From NCBI GenBank assembly GCA_018228705.1, contig CP073694.1, forward strand, positions 1,302,001 through 1,366,000: a stretch of DNA of 64,000 nt, in the 5' to 3' direction. Within the stretch, counting starts at the first letter, position 1. Each line of letters begins with the position of its first letter. The notes beneath the pieces were generated by a model, which was given only the letters and a program-made list of their open reading frames with translations, searched no databases and was not told the origin of the DNA. Positions 57,604 through 64,000 of this stretch are shown piece by piece. Both the position numbers and the translations under genes were made by a program. This DNA is from Dysosmobacter sp. Marseille-Q4140. GTDB taxonomy: Bacteria > Bacillota > Clostridia > Oscillospirales > Oscillospiraceae.

Positions 57604-57837
57604 TTACTGCCCTCTCAGCTCGATGATCCGGTCACGCAGCACTGCCGCATACTCGAACTCCAACATTTTGGACGCTTCCTTCATTGTCCCACATGGCTCC
57701 GCCATGCGGGAACCCTTTGATTTCACTCAAATCGTCCGGAGTGAATCCGGCCGATTTCAAGGCTTTGCCCTCTCGGGCAAAGCGCTTGACGCGCCTCAGG
57801 CGCGCCCCGCAGTGCGGGGCCCCGAAAATGAAGGAAG
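57604..57837 (-). repeat. Duplicated uvrB 3' end and hairpin-rich element
   Basis: 57607-57685 repeats uvrB bases 57844-57922 with 76 of 79 identical; the copy still encodes [20 protein letters not shown] then IELRGQ and a TAA stop. The three differences are synonymous. Between the copies (57686-57837) lies an element of the same family as at era: GATTTCACTCAAATC (57719-57733), a stem around GTGAA, GCTTTGCCC-TCTC-GGGCAAAGC, GCTTGACGC, CCCCGCAGTGCGGGG. Confidence 0.88.
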
Positions 57838-59808
57838 CTACCGCTGCCCTCTCAATTCAATGATCCGGTCACGCAGCACTGCCGCATACTCGAACTCCAA
57901 CATTTTGGACGCTTCCTTCATTTCCTTTTCCAGCTTGGCGATCTCCGCCGCCCGCTCCTGGTCGGAGAGCTTGCGCTTGCGGCGGCCCTTGCCGGGCTCT
58001 TCCTCGGCGGTCTTGGAGATCTCCAGGATTTCCCGCACGTCCTTGACAATGGTCTTGGGCACGATGCCGTGAGCCCGGTTGAACTCGTCCTGGATCTTCC
58101 GGCGGCGCTCCGTCTCGTCCATGGCGGCCCGCATGGAGGGGGTGATCTCGTCGGCGTAGAGGATGACCAGGCCCTCGGCATTCCGGGCCGCCCGGCCGAT
58201 GGTCTGGATCAGGCTGGTCTCGGACCGGAGGAAGCCCTCCTTGTCGGCGTCCAGAATGGCCACCAGGCTCACCTCCGGCAGGTCCAGGCCCTCCCGCAGG
58301 AGGTTGATGCCCACCAGCACATCGAACTCGCCCAGGCGCAGGTCCCGGATGATCTCCATGCGCTCGATGGTCTGAACATCGGAGTGCATGTACCGCACCC
58401 GGATGCCGGCATTTTTCAGATACTCCGTCAGGTCCTCCGCCATCTTCTTGGTGAGGGTGGTCACCAGGACCCGCTCGTTTTTGGCAGCGCGGGCGCGGAT
58501 CTCGTCCATGAGATCGTCGATCTGCCCCTCCACGGGCCGGACCTCCACCCTGGGATCCAGCAGTCCCGTGGGCCGGATCACCTGCTCCACCACCTGGTCC
58601 GCCCGCTCCCGCTCGTAGGGGCCGGGCGTGGCCGAGACGAACACCGCCTGGCCGATCCGCTCCTCGAACTCCTCGAATTTCAGCGGCCGGTTGTCGTAGG
58701 CGCAGGGCAGCCGGAAGCCGTACTTTACCAGGGAGTCCTTCCGGGCGTGATCGCCGTTGTACATGGCCCGGACCTGGGGCAGCGTCACGTGGCTCTCGTC
58801 CACAAACAGGATAAAATCATCCGGGAAGAAGTCCAGCAGCGTCATGGGGGCGGATCCTGCGGGCCGGTCGGAGATGATGCGGGAGTAGTTCTCGATGCCG
58901 GAGCAGTAGCCCAGCTCCGCCATCATCTCCATGTCGTACTCCGTCCGCTGACGGATCCGCTGGGCCTCCACCAGCTGCCCATTGTCGGTGAACACCTTCA
59001 CCTGGTCCTCCAGCTCCGTGCGGATCTGGCCGATGGCCTTGTCCATCTTCTCCTTGGTGGTGACATAGTGGCTGGCGGGGTAGATGGCGATATGGTTCAG
59101 CACACGGTTGACCGTGCCGGTGAGGGGGTTGAAGTCACTGATGCGGTCGATCTCGTCCCCGAAGAACTCCACCCGGATGGCGTGGTCCCGGTAGTAGGCC
59201 GGGTACAGCTCCACCGTGTCCCCCCGGACCCGGAACATGTTCCGCTCAAAGGCGATGTCGTTGCGCTCGTAGCGGATCTCCACCAGCTGCCGCAGCAGCT
59301 CGTCCCGGTCCCACTGGGCTCCCACCCGGAGGGACACCACCAGCTTGGCGAAGTCGTCCGGTTCGCCCAGGCCGTAGATGCAGGACACGGAGGACACCAC
59401 GATCACGTCCCGCCGCTCCAGCAGCGCGCAGGTAGCACTGAGCCGCAGCCGGTCGATCTCGTCATTGGTGGAGGCGTCCTTGGCGATATAGGTGTCGGTG
59501 TGGGGGATATACGCCTCCGGCTGATAGTAGTCGTAGTAGGAGACGAAGTACTCCACGGCGTTGTTGGGAAAGAACTCCTTGAACTCGGCGCACAGCTGGG
59601 CCGCCAGGGTCTTGTTGTGGGCCAGGACCAGAGTGGGCCGCTGGACCTTTTCGATGACCTTGGCCATGGTGAAGGTCTTGCCGGAGCCGGTGACGCCCAG
59701 CAGCACCTGCTCCTTCAATCCGTTCTCGATCCCCGCCGCCAGGGCGGCGATGGCCTCCGGCTGGTCACCGGAGGGCTTGTATTCAGAGACCACTTCAAAT
59801 TTCGGCAT
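57838..59808 (-). CDS. uvrB: Excinuclease ABC subunit B
   Basis: 656 residues, complete. Walker [17 protein letters not shown], the beta-hairpin region [32 protein letters not shown], helicase motifs including DESHVTLPQ and [12 protein letters not shown], and the C-terminal UVR motif [33 protein letters not shown]. UvrB verifies damage and recruits UvrC. Ribosome site GGAGAGGAAACT. Both gene ends are duplicated in flanking DNA, and the resident C-terminus ends RGQR against RGQ in the copy. Confidence 0.97.
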   Translation of the reverse strand: MPKFEVVSEYKPSGDQPEAIAALAAGIENGLKEQVLLGVTGSGKTFTMAKVIEKVQRPTLVLAHNKTLAAQLCAEFKEFFPNNAVEYFVSYYDYYQPEAYIPHTDTYIAKDASTNDEIDRLRLSATCALLERRDVIVVSSVSCIYGLGEPDDFAKLVVSLRVGAQWDRDELLRQLVEIRYERNDIAFERNMFRVRGDTVELYPAYYRDHAIRVEFFGDEIDRISDFNPLTGTVNRVLNHIAIYPASHYVTTKEKMDKAIGQIRTELEDQVKVFTDNGQLVEAQRIRQRTEYDMEMMAELGYCSGIENYSRIISDRPAGSAPMTLLDFFPDDFILFVDESHVTLPQVRAMYNGDHARKDSLVKYGFRLPCAYDNRPLKFEEFEERIGQAVFVSATPGPYERERADQVVEQVIRPTGLLDPRVEVRPVEGQIDDLMDEIRARAAKNERVLVTTLTKKMAEDLTEYLKNAGIRVRYMHSDVQTIERMEIIRDLRLGEFDVLVGINLLREGLDLPEVSLVAILDADKEGFLRSETSLIQTIGRAARNAEGLVILYADEITPSMRAAMDETERRRKIQDEFNRAHGIVPKTIVKDVREILEISKTAEEEPGKGRRKRKLSDQERAAEIAKLEKEMKEASKMLEFEYAAVLRDRIIELRGQR

Positions 59809-60028
59809 AGTTTCCTCTCCGCTGTATGTTCCAGTCTCGATCGGCGGCCAGCCGGGCCTCTTGGGGGCCCCGCCGCACCGGCGGCGTACAAGTGTCTTGC
59901 CTGTGGCAAAACCTTGGACCGGGCCCCGCCTGCCCGGTCATTTCCTGTTAAGGGGTCCCCGCAGAGGCGGAGCCTTTATGGGGCTCGCCGGAGGGCTCGT
60001 ATTCAGAGGCTGCTTCAAATTTCGGCGT
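59809..60028 (-). repeat. Hairpin-rich element and duplicated uvrB 5' end
   Basis: 59988-60028 repeats 59768-59808 (first 41 bases of uvrB) with about 36 of 41 identical, offset 220, but the start ATG is ACG. The 179 bases between carry hairpins such as GACCGGGC / GCCCGGTC, GTTTTGCC-ACA-GGCAAGAC and CGCCGCCGGTGCGGCGG. It lies between uvrB and its likely promoter. Confidence 0.75.
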
Positions 60029-60156
60029 AACAGCAGTATCTCCACAAATCCATCCGGTTTTCCGTCACGGCCATCCTATCACAGCCGCCGAAAAATCGCA
60101 ACATTTGTTCGATTTTCTTCTTCGTCAAACACGGCAGAAACCCCCTGTCCCCCTGT

Positions 60157-60831
60157 TTATCCCAGGTAGCCGCTGTCCGCCATGGACACAAAGTCCCCGT
60201 CGGCCACAATGATGTGGTCTGCCAGTTCCACGCCGATGGTAGCCAGGGCCTCTTTGGCCCGGTCCGTGGTGGCATAGTCCTCCGGCGAGGGCAAGGCCAC
60301 GCCGCTGGGGTGGTTGTGGGAGAGGATCACGGCGCTGGCGGAGGTCAGCAGGGCGTTGGACACCAGCTGCCGGATGTTCAGATCTGCGCCGGCCACACCG
60401 CCCTCGGCCAGCCGCTTGCAGGCCAGCAGCTTTCCCTTGCGGTCCAGGCACAGCTGGTAGATGACCTCATGGGTCTCCCCGGCAAACCGCTCCAGCAGGT
60501 ATCGTCCCGCCCGCTCCGAGGAGTTGAGGATGGTCTCCTTTTCGCTCTCCGCCAGACGGGCCTTCCGGGCCAGCAGCGGCGCCAGACGCAGCAAAATGGC
60601 AGCGCTCTCTCCGATGCCATCCACCTTCTGAAGATCCTCTACCGGAGCGGACAGCACGGCGGAGAGGGACCCGTACCGGTCCATCAGGGCGTGGGCGATG
60701 GGGTTGGTGTCCCGGCGGGGGATGGCATAGTACAGCAGCAACTCCAGGGCCTCGTGGTCCGCAAAGGCGTCCAGTCCGCCCTGCAGGAACCGCCGGCGCA
60801 TCTTCTCCCGGTGGCCGTCGTGAATGCCCAT
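60157..60831 (-). CDS. radC: RadC-family (JAB domain) protein
   Basis: 224 residues from ATG 60831 with a GAGGAGGGC site. N-terminal helix-hairpin-helix-like part (LQKVDGIGESAAILLRL), then the JAB/MPN metalloprotease fold with the metal motif SHNHPSGVALPSPED and the earlier Glu in THEVIYQLCLDRKGK. Despite the name, a role in DNA repair is not established. Single gene. Confidence 0.93.
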   Translation of the reverse strand: MGIHDGHREKMRRRFLQGGLDAFADHEALELLLYYAIPRRDTNPIAHALMDRYGSLSAVLSAPVEDLQKVDGIGESAAILLRLAPLLARKARLAESEKETILNSSERAGRYLLERFAGETHEVIYQLCLDRKGKLLACKRLAEGGVAGADLNIRQLVSNALLTSASAVILSHNHPSGVALPSPEDYATTDRAKEALATIGVELADHIIVADGDFVSMADSGYLG

Positions 60832-60952
60832 CAAGTGCCCTCCTCTCCCCGCCCGCGGCGGAAACCTTGGAATCGTATCATTATACCACAGCCCCCGTTC
60901 TCCCACAAGGGGAATCCGGGATGTAAAATTCCCTTCAAATCCCCGCCCCGCC

Positions 60953-60981
60953 TTGACAGCGCCCACAAATTGTCATAATAT
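60953..60981 (+). promoter_or_regulatory. Promoter of the M-box / mgtE transcript
   Basis: TTGACA (60953-60958), 17 bases, TAATAT (60976-60981). Confidence 0.75.
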
Positions 60982-61009
60982 AAACAGTAGATTGCGGAAA
61001 AACTGCATA

Positions 61010-61252
61010 GGGTCCGGTAGGTAAGGCTACCACAGGGATATGGATCGCTGCCGCGGAGTGATGGAGACATCATGAGATGGTTTGAACAGGCGATATCGAA
61101 CACGAAGGTATCATCTAACGCGATTTCACCGCCTTGTGAGGCTAAAGCTTGAACGGCGACGAAAACCCGCCAGGGCGGATTTCCGTTTTTGGAGAGGGAT
61201 CTCCCCCTCAGCCGTACCGGTCGGACGGCTGTGGGGCTTTTTGTTTTTCCGG
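61010..61252 (+). ncRNA. M-box (ykoK) magnesium riboswitch
   Basis: Diagnostic M-box segments: GGTAGGTAAGGCTACCACAG, GGATATGGATCGCTGCCGCG and GAGGCTAAAGCTTGAACGGC in the right order. A terminator ends it (CAGCCGT / ACGGCTG within CCCC...GGGG arms, then CTTTTTGTTTTT). High Mg2+ would stop transcription before mgtE. Confidence 0.92.
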
Positions 61253-61291
61253 GCAAAAAATGATCGCCGATCAGAGAGGAGGTCCCGCGGG

Positions 61292-62671
61292 ATGTTTGAG
61301 GATGAACGGACGGAGCTGCTGGAAAAAATCGAGGACTACGTAGCCCGAAAACGATACGCCGACCTGCGGGACCTGCTGCTGCCGCTGGAGGCGGCGGATG
61401 TCGCCCAGCTCTTTGCCGAGCTGGAGGAACACGCGCTGCCCCTGGCCTTCCGCCTGCTGCCCAAGGAGCAGGCGGCGGAGGTGTTCGTGGAGCTGGACAG
61501 CGACCAGCAGGAAATGCTGATCCAGGGCTTTTCCAACACGGAGCTGAAGGAAGTGCTGGACGAGCTGTATCTGGACGATACCGTGGACATCGTGGAGGAG
61601 ATGCCGGCGGGTGTGGTCAAGCGCATCCTGCGGCACTCGGACCCGGAGATGCGCAAGAGCATCAACGAGATCCTCAAGTATCCGGAGGACTCCACCGGCA
61701 GCATCATGACCACGGAGTTCGTGGACCTGAAGGCCACCATGACGGTGGAGGACGCCTTCAAGCGCATCCGCCGCACGGGTCTTGACAAGGAGACCATCAA
61801 CATCTGCTACGTCACCGACGAGCGCCGCCACCTGACCGGCCTGCTGTCCATCCGGACGCTATTGCTGGCCGACGAGGACGACGTCATCGGCGATATCATG
61901 GAGACCAACATCATCTCCGTCCAGACCCTGGACGACCAGGAGACCACCGCCCGCTCTCTGAGCAAGTACAACTTCCTGGCCCTGCCGGTGGTGGACACGG
62001 AGAACCGCCTGGTGGGCATTGTCACCGTTGACGACGCCATGGACGTCCTGCAGGAGGAGGTCACGGAGGACATCGAGCTGATGGCCGCCATCCTCCCCTC
62101 CGACAAGCCGTATCTGAAAACCGGCGTGCTGGAGACCTGGAAGGCCCGCACACCCTGGCTGCTGATATTGATGCTCTCGGCCACCTTCACCGGCATCATC
62201 CTCACCCACTTCGAGTCCTCCCTCTCCGCCTGCGCCATCCTCACCGCCTTCATCCCCATGCTCTCCGGCACCGGCGGCAACAGCGGCACCCAGGCCTCCA
62301 CCGCCGTAATCCGTGCCCTGTCTCTGGGCGAGGTCCGCTTCTCCGACCTGCTGCGGGTGCTGTGGAAGGAATTCCGGGTATCCCTGTGCTGCGGCGCCTG
62401 CCTGGCGGCAGCCAACTTCGTGAAGATGATGGTGGTGGACCGCTGGCTCATGAACAATCCGGAGGTGACGGCGCCGGTAGCCCTGGTGGTGTGCTGCACG
62501 CTGGTGGGTACGGTGCTGTGCGCCAAGCTGGTGGGCTGCTCCCTGCCGCTGCTGGCGGAAAAGGCGGGCTTTGACCCGGCGGTCATGGCCTCCCCCTTCA
62601 TCTCCACCATCGTGGACTCCATCTCTCTGCTGATCTATTTCCAGTTTGCCACGGCGCTTCTGGGGATCTGA
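61292..62671 (+). CDS. mgtE: Magnesium transporter MgtE
   Basis: 459 residues from ATG 61292 with a GAGGAGG site. N-terminal helical domain (about 1-130), two CBS domains (YPEDSTGSIMTTEFVDLKATMTVEDAF ... VVDTENRLVGIVTVDDAMDVL), the connecting helix, and five membrane spans with the pore segment IPMLSGTGGNSGTQASTAVIRALSLGEV. MgtE is a Mg2+ channel gated by cytosolic Mg2+. The M-box leader provides a second, RNA-level control. Confidence 0.97.
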   Translation: MFEDERTELLEKIEDYVARKRYADLRDLLLPLEAADVAQLFAELEEHALPLAFRLLPKEQAAEVFVELDSDQQEMLIQGFSNTELKEVLDELYLDDTVDIVEEMPAGVVKRILRHSDPEMRKSINEILKYPEDSTGSIMTTEFVDLKATMTVEDAFKRIRRTGLDKETINICYVTDERRHLTGLLSIRTLLLADEDDVIGDIMETNIISVQTLDDQETTARSLSKYNFLALPVVDTENRLVGIVTVDDAMDVLQEEVTEDIELMAAILPSDKPYLKTGVLETWKARTPWLLILMLSATFTGIILTHFESSLSACAILTAFIPMLSGTGGNSGTQASTAVIRALSLGEVRFSDLLRVLWKEFRVSLCCGACLAAANFVKMMVVDRWLMNNPEVTAPVALVVCCTLVGTVLCAKLVGCSLPLLAEKAGFDPAVMASPFISTIVDSISLLIYFQFATALLGI

Positions 62672-62686
62672 ATTTTTGAAACGATC

Positions 62687-62715
62687 AAGGCCGCCTGTTC
62701 AGGCGGCCTTTTTTC
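62687..62715 (+). terminator. Terminator of mgtE
   Basis: AAGGCCGCCTG (62687-62697) and CAGGCGGCCTT (62700-62710) with T6. Confidence 0.92.
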
Positions 62716-62854
62716 ATGGCTCTCAGCACTCCCGCTTGTTCCAAAGACCGCCGGCGCCGGCTTGCGTCTGTTTGGCAGCGCATAATTTCCGGTCCGCGGC
62801 ACACACTACCTGCGGCGAAAGCCAAAAGATTTATCACGCAGGAGGATCACGTAT

Positions 62855-63037
62855 ATGAAGGATTGCACCAACGGCGCCTGCACCCCCAACCAGAGCATCA
62901 AGTGCACGGTCAGCAATTGCGCCCATCACTGCCAGAACCAGGACTACTGCGGCCTGACCAGCATCAGCGTCGGCACCCACGAGGCCAACCCCACCAAGAT
63001 GGAGTGCACCGACTGCCAGAGCTTCCAGATGAAATAA
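62855..63037 (+). CDS. DUF1540-domain small cysteine-rich protein
   Basis: 60 residues with an AGGAGGATC site. Nine cysteines: CTNGACTPNQ, IKCTVSNCAHHCQNQDYC and MECTDCQSF. This is the DUF1540 pattern, probably a zinc or iron-sulfur binding fold; function unknown. Such small genes are common single-gene units in clostridia. Confidence 0.9.
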   Translation: MKDCTNGACTPNQSIKCTVSNCAHHCQNQDYCGLTSISVGTHEANPTKMECTDCQSFQMK

Positions 63038-63178
63038 GGCCCCGCTCCACCGGAAGCGGGCGCCTCGCGGCGCCGTGACCGGGACAGACAGGAACCCTCT
63101 CATCCCGCCGGGCTTTGGGAGACCCTTTGGCCTCCCAAGGTCCGGCCTTACATACCACAGCGGAGGGGAGGCGGTCTC

Positions 63179-63535
63179 ACGAAAACCCATCCATGGCCCG
63201 CCCGGCTGGGCGGAGCCGCGGCGGGCCTTGCCAACGGGCTGTTCGGCGGAGGCGGCGGCATGGTGCTGCTGCCCATCCTGGCCCGGTGGGGCGGCCTGAC
63301 CCAGCGGCAGCTGTACGCCACCTGCGTGGGAGTGATCTTCCCTGTGTGCCTGGTGTCGGCGGCGGTGTACCTGCTGCGGGGGCAGCTGGATCTGGAAGCG
63401 GCCCTGCCCTACCTGCTGGGCGGCCTGATCGGCGGCTGGATCGGCGGGCGGCTGTACGGCAAGGTGCCTACCGCGGTTTTGAAGTGGCTCTTCGCCGCCT
63501 TTCTCTTCTACGGCGGCGTGAGGTATCTGCTGTGA
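63179..63535 (+). CDS. TauE/SafE-like exporter, N-terminal half protein (start codon ACG?)
   Basis: About 118 residues. The family start is recognisable as LGGAAAGLANGLFGGGGGMVLLPIL, with further spans VCLVSAAVYLL, ALPYLLGGLIGGWIGGRLYG and WLFAAFLFYGGVRYLL. No ATG, GTG or TTG precedes that motif in frame; a strong GGAGGGGAGG site stands seven bases before ACG-AAA-ACC-CAT at 63179, where homologous genes would have ATG. It overlaps the second half gene (GTGA). TSUP transporters carry sulfur oxyanions or organic acids; two half-size genes probably assemble one transporter. Confidence 0.78.
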   Translation, partial: TKTHPWPARLGGAAAGLANGLFGGGGGMVLLPILARWGGLTQRQLYATCVGVIFPVCLVSAAVYLLRGQLDLEAALPYLLGGLIGGWIGGRLYGKVPTAVLKWLFAAFLFYGGVRYLL

Positions 63536-63900
63536 CAGCGTGGCTGCTGGCCCTGGCCTGCGGACTGGGGGCCGGGATCCTCTCCGCCTGGGGCGTGGGC
63601 GGCGGGACGCTGCTGCTGCTGGTGATGACGCTGCTGCTGGACGTGGATCAGCGGACAGCCCAGGGCATCAATCTGCTGTTCTTTCTGCCCACCGCCGCCA
63701 GTGCCCTGGTGTGCCACGCCCGCAGCGGCTGCCTGGACAGGCCCTCCCTCCGGGCCGCCATCCCCTGGGCAGTGGCCGCGGCGGCGGCCGGAGCCTGGCT
63801 GTCCTCGGCGGCAGACCCCGCTGCGCTGCGAAAGCCCTTCGGGATCTATCTGCTGCTCTCCGGCGTCAGCCTGCTATGGCCGAAAAAGCGGGAGCATTGA
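63532..63900 (+). CDS. TauE/SafE-like exporter, C-terminal half protein
   Basis: 122 residues from a GTG that overlaps the previous stop (GTGA). It repeats the family motif ALACGLGAGILSAWGVGGGTLLLLVMTLLL and contains three or four spans, ending PFGIYLLLSGVSLLWPKKREH. With the preceding gene it makes up the eight or so spans of a normal TSUP protein. Followed by a terminator. Confidence 0.88.
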   Translation: MTAWLLALACGLGAGILSAWGVGGGTLLLLVMTLLLDVDQRTAQGINLLFFLPTAASALVCHARSGCLDRPSLRAAIPWAVAAAAAGAWLSSAADPAALRKPFGIYLLLSGVSLLWPKKREH

Positions 63901-63916
63901 GCCGCTCTGCGTGAAA

Positions 63917-63948
63917 AAAGGCCGTGCCCTTTCGGGCACGGTCTTTCT
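63917..63948. terminator. Terminator between convergent genes
   Basis: GGCCGTGCCC-TTTC-GGGCACGGTC with A-run before and TTT after; it serves both the exporter pair and the minus-strand gene entering from the right. Confidence 0.85.
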
Positions 63949-63964
63949 GCGTTTTTCTGCGCCG

Positions 63965-64000
63965 TCACAGGCTGTTGACGGCCGCCTCCAGCTGCTCCAT
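63965..64000 (-). CDS. C-terminal end of a gene running off the window (partial)
   Basis: The minus strand reads MEQLEAAVNSL and TGA just beside the bidirectional terminator. It is probably the tail of a gene continuing to the right; product unknown. Confidence 0.4.
   Translation of the reverse strand: MEQLEAAVNSL

Noticed and set aside
58069..60030. Plus-strand frame of about 650 codons opposite uvrB
   Set aside because: Shadow of UvrB with repetitive Val/Gly/His composition and no known motif.

Overview
The window looks like chromosomal DNA of a strictly anaerobic, GC-rich Bacillota (Firmicutes) of the gut Oscillospiraceae type (Flavonifractor / Pseudoflavonifractor-like). This is an inference from gene content: a large 2-hydroxyacyl-CoA dehydratase-activase-like protein, many flavodoxin-fold proteins, HxlR/ArsR/AraC regulators, a Met T-box, an Mg M-box leader, MutS2, the gene order era - yqzL - recO, and clostridial small families that resemble DUF6809, DUF6442, DUF6110 and DUF1540. 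No rRNA operon, intact tRNA or CRISPR array is present.

Bases 1-38,050 form an accessory, regulator-rich half: a flavodoxin, an AraC regulator and a metal P-type ATPase operon that resembles ferrosome (fez) operons (0.1-4.1 kb); a NitT/TauT-type ABC importer with two cupins, its Crp/Fnr-like regulator and a 1287-residue activase-like protein (4.4-12.4 kb); a stretch of HTH genes, a SARP-like regulator and an IS1182-family insertion (13-17.6 kb); a second metal ATPase with a stand-alone HMA protein (18-20.5 kb); two HxlR-controlled flavoprotein loci, two overlapping radical-SAM genes, a patatin/Rrf2 pair divergent from two sirtuin-like genes with a CGGC protein (20.7-29.3 kb); and AraC, aldo/keto reductase, LysR, MerR and further flavodoxin genes (29.3-38 kb). 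Between 35.4 and 36.8 kb lies a graveyard of gene fragments with a tRNA 3' fragment, which suggests a past recombination junction.

Bases 38,400-64,000 are core-like and more GC-rich: mscS, a Met T-box followed by metY-metA, a cluster of small related membrane proteins with their own XRE regulator, a nucleoside phosphorylase, mutS2, recO, yqzL, era, a guanidinium-exporter-like SMR gene with a structured leader, uvrA, a Cys-tRNA(Pro) deacylase-like gene, two DMT exporters, uvrB, radC, an M-box with mgtE, DUF1540, and a split TauE-like exporter.

The most unusual signal is non-coding. The 3' ends of era and uvrB, and the 5' end of uvrB, are each duplicated a few hundred bases away, with a short hairpin-rich element in between. 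The era and uvrB 3' elements belong to one family with conserved blocks and stems that differ in sequence but still pair. A second family of about 220-base structured repeats occurs three times around 53.5-57.1 kb. Shared operator-like palindromes link regulators to targets at several loci: GTTAG-N6-CTAAC for the Crp/Fnr-like gene, CAAGTACGCA half-sites for the two HxlR genes, and ACGAC-N7-GTCGT and CAAGTATACTTG for XRE genes.
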